Positions 47,208 to 59,260 of a DNA stretch of 64,000 nt are shown piece after piece. The stretch spans positions 20,516,001 through 20,580,000 of the forward strand of contig JAPTOF010000004.1 in the NCBI GenBank assembly GCA_028554755.1. The letters are read 5' to 3'. Source of the DNA: Cordia subcordata. Lineage: Eukaryota > Streptophyta > Magnoliopsida > Boraginales > Cordiaceae. The number at the start of each line of letters is the position of its first letter. The first letter of the stretch is position 1. The translations under genes were made by a program, and so were the position numbers. Under the pieces are notes generated by a model. It had not been told where the DNA came from, made no database searches, and worked only from the letters and a program-made list of their open reading frames with translations.

Positions 47208-48450
47208 TGTTGACATTATGGTTAAGCTGTTACTTATGTTTTGATGATGAAAACCGGATTATTTGTTGAATATGTGATTACGTATTCTATTCTTGTGATG
47301 AATAATTATGATGGACTTATGAGAATGAATGATAATATATTACGAGTCATGGAGGAATGGTATATGAAGTCAAAAGGTGAAAGATTGCTTTATAAACTCG
47401 AATGAGCTTTATTGTTATCAATGACTTATTTGAGTTTTTGAGTAATGATACTAAGCCTATGCCTTAGAGATGACCATCCGACAACATGAGTTCTGAAGAT
47501 TGCATATATCAAGTGGTATGGTGACACAAAGAAGGAGACAGAAGACATGAGGGGGACGGCTCTAGAATGTCTCTTTGCAAAGTTGTCTTGCTTCTTGTCT
47601 TTTATCTCTCTTTAGCTTAAGATTGATATAATATATGCCCAAACTTGTTATCTAAATGTTTTCATGCTTTTCAAAACAATTTTGTAATGACAAATATTTT
47701 TAAAACTTGTCTTTGAGATGATAGATCATGTTATTCTTAACAAACAGTTTTTGGGTGCTGTCGGGCTGGCTTTTCCGGGGTACCAGATGAGTTTTTAACC
47801 CCTTCGGTCAAGAGGTTTTCAAACTGTCTACGTTTTGTCCTTGTTAGGGTATCGGACATGATCTACCTCACTCGGAACTTGTCGAAAAAACCTTGCCGTG
47901 GTACCAATACGAAGGAAGTCCACATGGAAGCTTCAGTTTTCCAAAATTTTAACTTGGAAATAGTCGTTATTTGTACGATTTTTTACCTTATTTTTTTTAC
48001 AACGGTCAAAAACTCAATTTTTGGTCTTAGACCATTGTTCCTAGTGGCTATTTTTCAATTGAGGCATATATATATATTATCACTTATCTTCAAGTTTTCA
48101 AATAAAAAAAAAAAAAGAACCCAAGAAAGAGAGCTTAAAATGTTTGAAAAAACAAAAGAAAAGAGAGAACAATGTAAGAAAAGCTTCACTCTTATCAAGA
48201 CAACTATAGGTCTTGTATTGTTTATCAAATCTAATTTGTGCTTTGTACTTCACACTATCATTATCTTGGTAAAAGTTGGGATTTGGATAGATTAGTCTCG
48301 ACGTTTTGAAATTCCAAAAACAATTGCAAGTGGTTTCTTAATTTTGGGTAGAAATCAAGGTTGGATTTTTGGGGGGGGGGGGGGTTTCCAAAGGGACAGA
48401 AAATAATACTGACACATTGACAAATGGTTTACAGGTTTTTGGGGGAAATG
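47208..48450 (+). mobile_element. SIRE-type LTR fragment
   Basis: Begins near TGTTGACATTATGG and has the family landmarks ttttgatgatga, gagtttttgag, agaaggagacagaagacatg and aaagttgtcttgcttc. It holds a G14 run at 48371-48384. The right boundary is unclear. It ends about 160 bp before the kinesin stop codon side. Confidence 0.45.
48371..48384 (+). repeat. G14 homopolymer
   Basis: Fourteen consecutive G residues in the LTR-like segment next to the kinesin gene 3' end. Confidence 0.9.
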
Positions 48451-48608
48451 AGTAGTGTTGAATTTTCCTGATTTAGTATATATACATGCATATGACTATG
48501 TATTAAATAAGATGGGATATATAACATAATCCACAAGGAAGAATTTTAATTGATCTATTGTACAATTTTATACTTGCAGCTGCATCTACCAGCTGTATTC
48601 GATTCTCT
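48451..48608 (-). other. Kinesin gene 3' flank / probable 3' UTR
   Basis: Minus-strand sequence after the stop codon. No certain polyadenylation signal can be singled out. Confidence 0.4.
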
Positions 48609-51600
48609 TCAATTAATGGCAGTGAGCGGAAGTCTTGATTCTCGCAGGGAATGTGCAGAATCAACAAGATGCGTTACATCTCCATTAGTTTGCTTTGATG
48701 ATTTCGCATCCCTAAATGATTTCAACAACTCCTCAAACGGAGGACTCCTGAGTTCTTCAATGGTACCAACACTCGGAATATTGTACGACCTCTTTTTTGG
48801 TGTCAAGCATGATGGTTGATCCACCTATTTATTTTTAAAGGAAAAAAAGAATACCAGAAATAAGAAACTTCAAAAATGGCGGTCTTCAACATGTGTATCC
48901 ACATGATAGGGGAATGATTAACTCTATGGTTCACCATTCTTACCACGTATTCTTCTAGAAGACATTTTCTGGCATCTTCTGTGATTCCCACAGTCTTGTG
49001 GTGGTGTCCGATCTTCATCTCTTTAAGCTCTCCACAACATGGAACAATCACGGACTCCAGATTCCCACATGCAACACGGTCAAGTTGTAACGAGTCTGCG
49101 AGGATTGGTTTTAGTTAAATTGGATTTTTGTTCCCCTGACTACAAGAAATACCAAAAACGTGCATGAATTTGGCAACTTACTATCAATAGAAGAGAGGAG
49201 ATTCTTGCTTGCAACATCAGCATCATCAAATGCAGATGAGACCGCTGAAGAAAACTGAGAACGCAAGCTTTGGTTGGCATCCATCCCTCTCCTACAATGT
49301 ATTTATGCGAAAAAAAATCTAAGATATAGCATAGCATCTTCAGGATAAAACTTACTGCCTAGGATTTGTTCCTCACCTGACTATGTCATTAACAGATGCA
49401 ACATTACTTCTCTCCAGATTGAGCAACGATTCTTGAGCATTAATCCACTGTTGTGCACCCATTTTTGCTTTTTGCATGCTGCAGAATTTTATCTTAAGTT
49501 GCACAAAAAGGCGACGACAGAAAGCATAGAGAAGATTCCACCAAATATAAGACAGACCATAAGGTAAACATGTAACCCCCATACCTATTCTGAAGAACCT
49601 CCTTGATTTGTTGCTTCCCACTTTCAACAGAGGTAGTATCCTCAAGATAATGTGATTCAGCCTTTTCCATGTAGCTCGTCCACTCAGTTTCCATAGAAGA
49701 AGTGGAAGCTTTCATTGTTGACATCTCTTCTTGTAACCTGTTGGTACTACTGGCTGCACTCTCTCGTAACCCTTTAATTGCTGTTTGAACCTATATAAGG
49801 GGTGCATGAGCACATAATTTTAATGGCATTAAACAAAGACGATCAGATCAAGCAGCTAATCACTAAAACATAGGAACACATTTCTTGAATTGACCAGGAT
49901 GGAGTAAAGACAATCAGATCAAGCAGCTGATCACTAAAACATGGGAACACCTTTCTTGAATTGACCAAGATGGAGTGGCATACAATAAGAGGACCAGATC
50001 CATTTAAATTACAATCAAGGTACCAATAGTTTGCTGTAAATTTACAGAGACTTTTGACATGAAAAACTTCTAAATTGTCCCCAAAACATAAAAAATTTTA
50101 GACAGGTGTACAATTTTTTGGTATACTGCAATAATCTTAGAGCATCAAAATGTAAAAGTTAATGTCATTCTATGTAAATGACATTTCTCAGTAAGGAACA
50201 TTGTGAAAGCTTTTAAGCATACTCAGACTTTTAGATGGGATGTGTAACATGTAGATATCAAATGACTTCTATATATACAGCAGAATTTGGTCAATGTCTA
50301 TGAAATAATTCATGGGCACATACCAGCATTTTCTTCCTAACGTTTGAGCTAGCAAGCAGCTCTGCCACTTTTTCCAAGAGTTGCCTTTCTTCTGCAGCAG
50401 CACACTCCTACACAAAAGTGAGGCATAGATGTAGGAAAAGGTTAGCAGCATGCTAATTTAAGCCACAAAAACTTTCAAAGCAGACTTCAATTACCTCAAA
50501 CTTCTTTTCAAGCTCTGCTAATTTCTGATCATTGACTGTTTTTGATTTTTCCACGATTTGGCCTAATTTTGATGCATGCATGTCAAAGGTTTTGAAGAAG
50601 TCCAAAGTAATTTGTGAAATTGACCTAGTGGCTGTGATAGCTCTGCTCTGAGCCTGTGCATGTTGTCAAGTTTTGAATTGCCCAACGTCCATGAGAGGGA
50701 TTACCAAATTGAAAGAAGTGCCAAACATCTAAGCACTTCCAAACTACACCAGAAATAAAAAATTAAAAGATGTCACTAACCTCTTGTTGCTGTTTTGCAA
50801 ACACCAATATTTTTTCATCCTGATTATGAAGGTTGTTTTGAAGATCATTGAGCAGTATATCAGCCTCTGAAGCAATAACCTTGAACAGCTGCATTAGATA
50901 AATTGGGATAAAGCACCAGATACGGAAAGTAGGTTTATTATAGCAATTTTCAAATTACAACAACAGATACATACCTCTCCTAAAGCCGATGAATGTTTAG
51001 TAACTTCAGATTTTAAATGCTTGAAAGTTGATTGCGAATTACCATCAAGCTCCCCGGCCAAATCTTTCAGTGATTTGATACCAGTACCATACATACTTTT
51101 CAATTTTTCCAGCCAACTTTGAAGCTCTTCTGTAGCCTACAAACAGCATTGAATGAGAAGCTAGGCTAAATGACAAAACTCAGGCTGCAGTATGCTGACT
51201 GATAAAACTCAGACAGCAGCAGGCTACTGATATTTAAGAACATACCTCAATTTTTTTGGATACAAAAGCTTGCATATCCTCCTTGATCTCCTTCAGCTGT
51301 TGCTCTTGTTGCATGGCGGAAGCTGCCACAGCCTTATGCAATGTGTCAAGCTGTTGAGTCAATTGCACTTGGAATTTTCGTATGAGAGTTCTATTCCCAT
51401 CTTCTATTTTGTCCTTCATCTCTAAATTAAGAACAATCACATATGTAATCATTTACTTTTCAATGAAGAATGGCCCCATTTCTTATTCAAAATGCCAGGT
51501 GCAAACACAAACCTATCTTGGATAACAAGTTAGACACATCTGCAGCAGCATTCTCTAGCTCCCTGCGAAGCTCGAACGCCTGCTCAAGAAGGGCTTTTTC

Positions 51601-54600
51601 TGGTAGGACACAATCAAAAACCATATTTTTATTAACTTCTCAATAATATATAATCCAATTAATACAAGAAAGTTTTTACAATGAATTTATGTAAATGAGG
51701 TACAAAATGTCTCAAACGCATAAAGCACCATGCCAGAAAAGGTTTGGAGCCATTGACCAAACTACCATTGTGAAAGGAAAATTGTGATCATAATCTGAGA
51801 AGTGAAAATGAAGGCCATAGATAAATGTGGAAACTAGTAGAGTCAAAGCTTCAGATACAATCCAGTGTGCCATCATTCTCTTTCAGTCCACCCCCAGGTG
51901 AATATTAGGCTTCCCGATTTAGTCTATGAAACACAAGAAGGAAATGAGAGGCGGGATTTGACAAGCCAAAAAGTAATCACTTTGCCCATTTCTTTCCATT
52001 AACTTTTATTGGCAATATTGTAATGGACTGGCAGAAAATCTTTAAAAATTTATATACAGAAGCCATTAACGTCGCATTATCAAAATATTGTCAAAACTAC
52101 TGGAAAAATGTTAAGAATTTTTTAAAACAGATGCTTAACACCAGGACAACCTGAACATTTGGAAGCAAAATTGATTGTCCTTATATAGCTCCAGCATGAG
52201 CTACGCAAATATGATGTTGCACAATAGAGATAGGAAAATAAGGCCTACCAGACTTGAGAAGATTGGCTACTAGGAATTCTTTTTCCCTGATTACTAGATT
52301 TGCCCGTCTATATTTCTCTTCAAGGTTAGCCAGCACATGCTCAGTGTCCTGCAGCTTTTTCTGTAGTAAATATAATGTACAGTTATAAGTTATTGCAAGC
52401 AAGTGAAGCAGAGGATTTTTATGTAACTTCATGTAGATAGACATCTGAAGAGTACCTCAGTTTTTCCAAGTTTGTCACTCAATTCTGTAGTCAACAGCTG
52501 CTGCGAATTATAAAGCTCCTGAAGCTCCATCAGTTGCTGTTTGGATGGAACAAGCGTAATAATTAGCATACTTACTGAATACTGATGAGAACTGAAGAAG
52601 CCCCCATGCAAGTAATATTTCAAGTCTCATCTGTACCTTATCCCTGGATTCTAAATCAAGCTCCATGCGCTGTATTTTTTCAGCCATTGCCTAAAGAGCA
52701 AACAAATGCACAGAATTGACCAAGTTTAGGAGGGCCACTATCAGATATACAAGTGAACTACCAAAATACACGGCTCAGAAATCAGACCTTTTTTTCTGCT
52801 TCATCCTGGAGATAACGGTCTTTTGGTATATAGATACCATTCTTTTCTCTTGCAGCATACACCTCTGATAATTAAAGAAGACATAAATATTGTTAAAGAA
52901 CATATAAATAACTATGTACTGACCTTTTCTGTGTACAGATGCATTTACCTAGGTGTAAACACGTAGGAATTAACATGTAGAGAAAGTGAGAGAGAATAAC
53001 AGACAACCTTGCTTGAGCCGTTCAATTTCAAAGTACAAATCCTTCATTACTGCTGATTTCATCATCTTCTGATTTACCTGACATAGTGACCAACCGAAAT
53101 TATACGAGGTCGAAAGGAAGACGGTCCAACTTGACATAAAATAATAGAAACATAGGAGTAAACAGTCACAAACAAGGCTCACTTACCTCTGGTTTGTTCT
53201 TTATGTTTTTAGCACGGTGAGCATAATCTAGAGTGTTGAGCGTCTCTTCCAGACATTGTATCGAGGGGGATATTGTAGCAATGATGCATGTCTTTGTTTT
53301 ACCTCCTAAGGAATCCCTCAACAACCTTGTCAGTTTGCTATCCCTGCAAATTGATGTTACATAAGATTACTCAGCTTGGTTGTTATGGAAATATAACCCA
53401 TATGTCAAAAATACATTATGAGTAGTTAAATAATACCTATATGGTACATGACCAGAATGCTCAACTAAAGCAGTTATGACACGGCCAAGCGTTAGCAAGC
53501 TTTTGTTAATCTCACCAGCTTCCCGTGCTCTGCCCTGCATAGGCAAATTGTTTCCTGGTCAGCCTCAAATTGTTGACTACAACTGTATTAATTGTAGATA
53601 TTTGATGAGGACATGAAAAGGAAAAGGGAGAAAGAGAGTTTATCCATCAATACTCAACAAGTACCACTAGTGCAATTATAAGTTGAAGTATCCCTTCAGT
53701 GTATTCTTAAACAAAGACTTATCTTGTTTCTGCTTTGGCAAAAGGTCAAAGCAAGTCATTTGCTACTTAAGATGTCTCAGCAACAAAATATCCAAAGTAG
53801 TGACACAGTATTACTTCTTTCTACATACAATAACAAGAGCAAGAACATCCCGTATGTACTACAAATGTCTAACCTCTCTTGCACCAGATCGCGAGATATT
53901 CTCAGAACCAGCCAGGTCAACGAGATTCAGCTTCCCACATTTGATCATCTCCTCTCCTTCTGGAGTGACCTCCTTGATGTGTATTGTGATAGAAAATACC
54001 GAGTGAGAACGACTGCTCTGTTTGTTAAGAAGGGTCTCTGCTGTACGCCTCTTAGCAGAACCTTTCTCTAGTATTTGGTAAATCTCATTTGCAGTAGATA
54101 CCATCTCTTCTTCCAAGCCTCTAACAACTATCCCACCTTTTCCATCCTCCATGAGTGCTGCTGGTTTCTTGGTTTTGTCATCTACAAATTTAGTGCTTTC
54201 TTCAGGAGCCAAAAGATCAGTTATCTCCTCATTGTATAGCTCCAAAAATGTAACCTTCATGTTGTACTCCACCTGTTGGGCCTCTAATATCGTAAAGATT
54301 TGCTGAACAGCTCTGGGAATAACACCTGCATCACTTGGATATTCTCCGTTCTGAACAGGGTGAAAATCAAATTATCACAACTGAAGTAATCATAACATTC
54401 AACAAAATATATGAACACAATAATCATAACATTTGACAAAATATACGAGCAAAATCTGCTAAATAAAGATCAAACCTTCTTCCTCGCTCCTCCCTCCATC
54501 GTATAAGTCTTTCCTGTTCCTGTTTGCCCATAGGCAAAAATGGTGCAGTTATAACCTTCTAACACTTCAAATACAATAGGACAGACCGCCTGATCATAGA

Positions 54601-55198
54601 GGTCCTTCTGCTGAGAATTTGGACCAAACACCTACAGAACATTACCTCATGTTATCCCTTGTAGTCTCCAATGAAATTGATTATTATGAGCTTGGATGAA
54701 ATTTACAAGAAACTCAACTAATGAACACTACAAGGAGCCTTCAATTTTACAATTTCACAGTTTGATTATTCTCCATAATCAAGCTCTCCTTTAACTATTG
54801 AAAAAGTTAGATTAATTTGGTGAAACTTCCCAACCTTATCGAACACAAAAGTACGATCAATCTGCTTATTGGCTATATTCTGAGCAGTTGTAACTTCTCG
54901 TCTACCCTCATTGCACTTGATCACCACCGGCGTGTGCAATTTCTTCTCCTCCTCAGTCAATGGCCTACAAAATAATAAAGATATCCATCAATTTCACCAA
55001 TTTTCCTAACACCACATAAAAAAATCAATATCAAGCACTGCGATTCACTCACCTGCACCGCACAATAACCTGCACATTTACACCTTTAGATTTATCATAC
55101 TTCCCACTTTGATTCCCCTCCCCTGATCGGAGATCTCTCACTGCCTTATCCCTCGACCGTGGAGTCTGCGATCCTCCACTTCTCGGTGTATGCTCCAT
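48609..55198 (-). CDS. KIN5: Kinesin-5 (BimC/Eg5-type) mitotic motor, 22 coding exons
   Basis: Plus-end-directed spindle motor that cross-links and slides antiparallel microtubules in spindle and phragmoplast (family knowledge). Exons, minus strand: 55198-55053, 54964-54835, 54631-54476, 54350-53874, 53534-53437, 53343-53187, 53077-53008, 52864-52788, 52690-52637, 52536-52456, 52360-52249, 51599-51513, 51421-51246, 51136-50975, 50888-50781, 50653-50495, 50407-50324, 49790-49585, 49478-49377, 49291-49182, 49095-48944, 48824-48609. All introns GT-AG; total 3120 nt, 1039 residues, near the ~1040 usual for plant kinesin-5. N-terminal motor about 45-390: P-loop GQTGTGKT (127-134), switch I NKQSSRSH (253-260), switch II DLAGSE (289-294). 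Coiled-coil stalk follows. The last exon has a BimC-box-like LTPKKRSY with a candidate CDK site at Thr976. The start gives [19 protein letters not shown], a typical plant kinesin-5 N-terminus. It looks functional; the paralogue (5A-5D) is not assignable by eye. Confidence 0.95.
49835..49978. repeat. 71 bp tandem duplication inside a kinesin-5 intron
   Basis: Two adjacent copies (gatcagatcaagcagct at 49841, aatcagatcaagcagct at 49912) in the intron between coding exons 17 and 18, differing at a few bases. No effect on splice sites. Confidence 0.85.
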
Positions 55199-55970
55199 TC
55201 CTCAAAAATAAAATATAAATAAATAAACAAATAAAAATAAATAAATTTTTTTTTTCAAAAAAAAGAGACAATTTTGATTTTTCCGCTACCTGTGGTTAAA
55301 AGAAAATTCAATTTTCTTAGAATTTAATTTAAATGAGCCAACTCGAATTAAATTTGAAATCTGAAAGCAGATAATGCTTAATCATTCTCATAGAAACCCT
55401 AACCTGATGCAGGCATTATACATTTCAGAGAGAAAATGTAATTTAGAGAGCGCAAATTTCATTTTCTGATCAATTTATAAAAAGTGCAAATAAAATTTTC
55501 AATCTTTTCAGCTCAAATTCTTGATACTCAAGGCATTAGAAATCCAAAATGAACGATCGGACAGAAAAATAATATGAAATAAATTCACATCAGAAATTCA
55601 TATACATACATAGATATATTGTCTGTGTGTGCGCGTGTATATTGATATATAGACACACCCATTCGTACGTAACGAGATAAAATACATAATCTGTATAAAG
55701 AGAGATTAAAAATGGAAGTCATGCATACACATACATATGCAGGCAAACATACCTACATGTATGCATATACATATACATGTATATAAATGTATATGTACAC
55801 ACACATACACACAAAATGTATGGTTTTGTGTATATAAATACGAGTATATATAGTAAAGTGCATATGGGATAATGGGAATGTGCTTACCGAGAACAAAAGA
55901 GAGGCCGTTGAGAGTTTGAAATGCTCTAGAGATAGAAAGATTATGATTTTAGAGAGGGAATTCTTATTAG
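55199..55970 (-). promoter_or_regulatory. Kinesin-5 5' UTR with probable leader intron
   Basis: A donor TCTCG|GTAAGC lies at 55888/55887 and a pyrimidine-rich acceptor TTTTAACCACAG|GTAGCGG at 55290/55289, suggesting a ~600 bp intron in the 5' UTR. An alternative acceptor exists near 55415. The inferred intron is rich in CA/TA microsatellite (55600-55860). The exact transcript start is not visible. Confidence 0.5.
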
Positions 55971-56190
55971 AGAGAGATGAGGCCTTTGATGATTCTTAAT
56001 GTAAAAATATTAATTGTTATTATTATTAATAATAATAAGAGATGGCACAGAGAAATCAATATAAGTAGTAGAAGAGAACCATCAAAGCTTAAATTTCTGG
56101 ACGTTATGGAGCGTTCAAAAGTTAAGGGGAGAGACGGGAAAAAAAAACAAAAAAAAAAAGGGGGGGTCGGCTGGGGGTTTAACGGCGTTT
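55893..56190 (-). promoter_or_regulatory. Candidate MSA and E2F-like motifs upstream of kinesin-5
   Basis: CTCAACGGCC on the coding strand (about 55908-55899) and TTTAACGGCG on the opposite strand (about 56174-56183) contain the AACGG core of the mitosis-specific activator element bound by MYB3R factors. TTTCCCGTC (coding strand, about 56141-56133) is one base from the E2F consensus TTTSSCGC. This is motif resemblance only. Confidence 0.4.
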
Positions 56191-56275
56191 TGTCCCAGAT
56201 TTTGAATTTTTTTTTTGACCGTCACAAAAATGGACCAAACATTGATTGAATCTCAAAAAAAAAAAAATGAGGAGT
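56140..56275. repeat. Homopolymer-rich promoter-proximal tract
   Basis: A-rich runs, a G7 block (about 56160-56166) and further T9 and A13 runs. Confidence 0.8.
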
Positions 56276-56299
56276 AAATAAATGATCGTGGAAGGCAAA

Positions 56300-56400
56300 A
56301 TTTTTTTTTTTGACAGTAATATAGGAGAAATTTTATTGATATAGAATACTACAAGAGGAAGCTCCAACAGGAGCAAGGTCATCGGTGATTAAAGATAAAA
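56300..56400 (-). mobile_element. LINE-like 3' end with A-tail
   Basis: On the minus strand the segment reads CTTCCTCTTGTAGTATTC...ATCAATAAAATTTCTCC...TGTC followed by A11 (about 56310-56300). An AATAAA-type signal and a genomic A-tail are what a retroposed LINE (or transcript) 3' end leaves. The body is not traceable. Confidence 0.45.
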
Positions 56401-56409
56401 TAGGAGTAG

Positions 56410-56800
56410 GAAGTAGTCTTTATACTATACACCCAAAGTTATACGTACAAATATAATATGATGCACTTGTTTACAATCTTTATATTATATGTTCAAAATT
56501 TTTATACTTTCACAATTTTTACATATTCACAATTTTATATGTTTATAATTTTTATACTATATATTCACAAATTTTGTATTACATATTCACAATTTTAATA
56601 CTTTATGTTCAAAACTTTTTATTGTTCACAATTAACATGTTCACAACTTCTAACCAATTTGTTTACACTTATAGACGAGATGTTCACAACTTTATGTAAA
56701 ATGTTCGCAACCTTAAAAATATCTTCTAATATATAAAATTAACTACCAAACTTGCAATTAAAAAAAATTGCAGGTCTTGATATTTTAAGATATAAAATTA
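56410..56800 (-). repeat. Degenerate ~20-25 bp AT-rich minisatellite, copy 2
   Basis: Reverse complement shows repeated aaaattgtgaatatgtaatata-like units, matching 6445-6660. It also holds tgttcacaa(c/t)tt units at 56635-56720. Confidence 0.6.
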
Positions 56801-57290
56801 AATTAAAAAAATTGTAGATCTTGAATATTAGCCTCACCACCACAGCTTTTGACAATCGTAGGGCTATTTTCTCAAAGCAAATTCTGTTTTTCTCAAAGCT
56901 TCTCTCTTTTATTTATATGTGTAGAGTGTTTGATTCCTCCAAAAACTCTATAAATTCCTCTCTGTTTCTACGATTCTACGTTCTATTCAATCAATCCAAT
57001 TTACACATACATAGATATACACACACATACATTTCAAACGATTGAGATGAACAATGATATATACTTATAACCTGTTGGTGATGTTCTTTGTATCAGAGCC
57101 CTTCAATTTTGGAAGTAAAAAAGTCTTTTTGGACCTTCTAGGGTTCTGTTTTGATCTTTGTTTGTTTTGTGGATTTAAGATGGTTTGGAAATTGATTTGC
57201 AGCTCTTAATTGTGGCATGTTCAACTCTATTTTTTTGCAAAAGAGAGAAAACAAAGAAGGAGAGGAGAGAGAATACCAAATGCTGAATTA
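56801..57290. other. No gene seen
   Basis: AT-rich; an ORF at 56821-57045 has no recognisable domain. Confidence 0.4.
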
Positions 57291-57399
57291 ATATGTTCTT
57301 GTTTTTTCTAGGCACATGTCACTTAAACAAAATAAGGTGTACAATGCTTATTGGGTATACCGCACGTTGGGTGCACCATAAAATTTGCAGTAGGAAAGG

Positions 57400-57662
57400 T
57401 AGTAACCCAATTCATAGACAACAACCCCATTCTACGCTACTTGGCTACATAATCAACAGCATTGTTAGCAGAACGCATTATAAGAGATACTGAGATAAAG
57501 GGGAACTCCTAGAGGAGCCTATGAATAGCTTCAATTGTTGATGCTATACGACAATCAACCATAGGGCTTGGTGAAGCTAGAGCATAAAAGACCATAGACA
57601 AGTCACATTCGAGCATGTCTGGACCTGGAGCAAAATCTTTAAGCAACGAACAAGCATGCTAC
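57400..57662 (-). pseudogene. RNase H-like (RVT_3 type) fragment
   Basis: Minus-strand frame gives MLECDLSMVFYALASPSP, STIEAIHRLL, a stop, EFPFISVSL and MRSANNAVDYVAK, then a stop and RRMGL. The DxxxxxxAL and RxxNxxAD pattern is that of plant RVT_3 RNase H domains. TTTTGTAG directly before 57662 resembles a splice acceptor, and a GTAGG donor lies at about 57747, so it could be an exon of a host RVT_3 gene rather than a LINE. Two in-frame stops mark it as dead. Confidence 0.55.
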
Positions 57663-58030
57663 AAAACACAAATAGATGAACATGGTTTTGTAAGGGTAAA
57701 AACACAACAATATATTAAATTTGTACACAAGGGAAAAGTTCCTACCTTTTGTTTTTAGGCTACAGTATGAAGGGCTTTCAGGTTCTGCTTTTACTATGGC
57801 CTCCCTAGCCATGAGCAGAGTTGACGTATCTAAGGCGGTCTTCTGATTAGACTTATTCTGGAGTTTTGAAGGTGTTTGAATTTGGTAGTTGGCTGAAAGG
57901 TGAACCTCGGCATTAGGTCTCTAGGGGTTGGGCTCATCTTTTTCTTTCTTATCTCATGATCTGAGTGGTTGTAATTTTGTGGATGTTTCGTTGTTGAGGG
58001 TTGTGACTTTTGGTGTAATGAGAGTGGTAG

Positions 58031-58790
58031 ATGTTTGTGGTGTGGGTCTTACAATTGGTGGTTTTGGGATGGTTGGACCTTTGCTTTTATTCATGTAGTG
58101 GTCCATATATGGTAATTCTTTCTAGTAGTTGTTATCCTGAGACGTGTTCAATGGGTGTGGTTGCGAATGTGTTTAACCGCTCTATCAATCTTTCATGTGT
58201 TGGTGGTCCCTCTATATCTCATTTGTTCGACTTAAACGTTGATAACCCACAACATGCTTTTTTCAAAGGTGGACTTGGGCCCGATGAATGTGGCGTTGAG
58301 ATGTTAACTGCTAATGGTTTACGTGCTCCAATTTTAGGCCTATCAGCCTTATCTTAGGTTCTTTGCCAGTGCCTTTTCTTTCCCTTTTTAAGCCCATCTT
58401 GCATATCCTACCATCAGCGGGTCAACCCATTATGGATATTTTTAGGCAGGCAATTGCCTTATCTGAACTTGTAACTGTCCATTTTGAAACTAGTGGTCCT
58501 TATAAGCCAATTACCCATTCTTCTTTCTCTACTCAACGTAAACACAAACTTACACCTTTTGGCAAAAGTGTATCAGGTAAGAAGGTTTGTTTGGGGTCTT
58601 AGGCAGTCGTATCCTTGGCTAATGGTGATGATGGCAAGCGGTTGGCCCTATTGAAGGTCCTAATTTCATTTAAGTTTAATAATGCTTGCTCCAGTGGTGC
58701 TTTCATTGGGAGAGTGCACTCTATTCATTCCATTAATGATAGTAAGTGGTCCTTTATCGGTTGGGTTTCGGAGGTTGATCTCTCTCAACC
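58031..58790 (+). pseudogene. Possible LINE ORF1 remnant
   Basis: Three open stretches in two frames (58031-58357, 58363-58602, 58615-58881) lie where ORF1 should be. No zinc knuckle or other domain is recognisable. Assigned by position only. Confidence 0.35.
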
Positions 58791-58799
58791 CTTACGAAG

Positions 58800-59260
58800 C
58801 CATGACTTTGTTGTATTTGAGTTGTCAAGGCTTAAGGGTTCCCTTGACAATGCACTCATTAAAATATATAATTTTCAATAATAAACCCTCAGTGGTCTAC
58901 TTAATTGAAAATAAACAAAAAAAAAAAAATCGTACTAGTGCTTCTAAATTAGACTTTGATTTGTGGGAAGCTTTTGCACCAATGGATCTTCGGGTAGTTT
59001 GTTGGTATTTTGGTCTTCAACTAGTAATGTTTATCTTTTAGATAAAAGGTGTTACTATTTGCACTGTCAAATTACATATCATTTGAATAAATGCTGGTTG
59101 TATACTATAGTATATGACTATCCTAAATGGGTTGATAGGCATAGTTTATGGTATACCATTTCTAGTTGGGATATTCCTAAGTCTATTTCCTGGTGTTTAA
59201 TTAGGAATTTCAATAATATTTTAAAGGGCTCTCAGAAACTAAGAGATTAAGACGAAGGGT
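58800..59260 (+). pseudogene. LINE endonuclease (APE-type) fragment
   Basis: CQGLRVPLTMHSLKYIIFN (a degenerate WNCRGLG start), then KPSVVYLIENKQ (KPxxxxLxETK-like), YYLHCQITYHLNK, WVDRHSLWYTIS and NFNNIL, where the usual GDFN is RNFN. The order matches the L1 endonuclease. Frame changes occur near 58900 and 59040. Confidence 0.7.

Noticed and set aside
47858..48295. Plus-strand ORF of 145 codons, hydrophobic then lysine-rich
   Set aside because: Lies inside a SIRE-type LTR segment; composition follows AT bias and poly-A runs, with no known domain.
48550..48819. Plus-strand ORF of 89 codons
   Set aside because: Antisense to the last kinesin-5 exon; coding evidence is on the minus strand.
53683..54071. 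Plus-strand ORFs of 107 and 115 codons
   Set aside because: They are antisense to kinesin-5 exon 4 and its flanking intron; the minus strand has the conserved motor motifs.
57800..58800. A host gene in the three adjacent plus-strand ORFs
   Set aside because: No conserved domain, frame changes between them, and they lie immediately upstream of LINE endonuclease, where ORF1 debris is expected.
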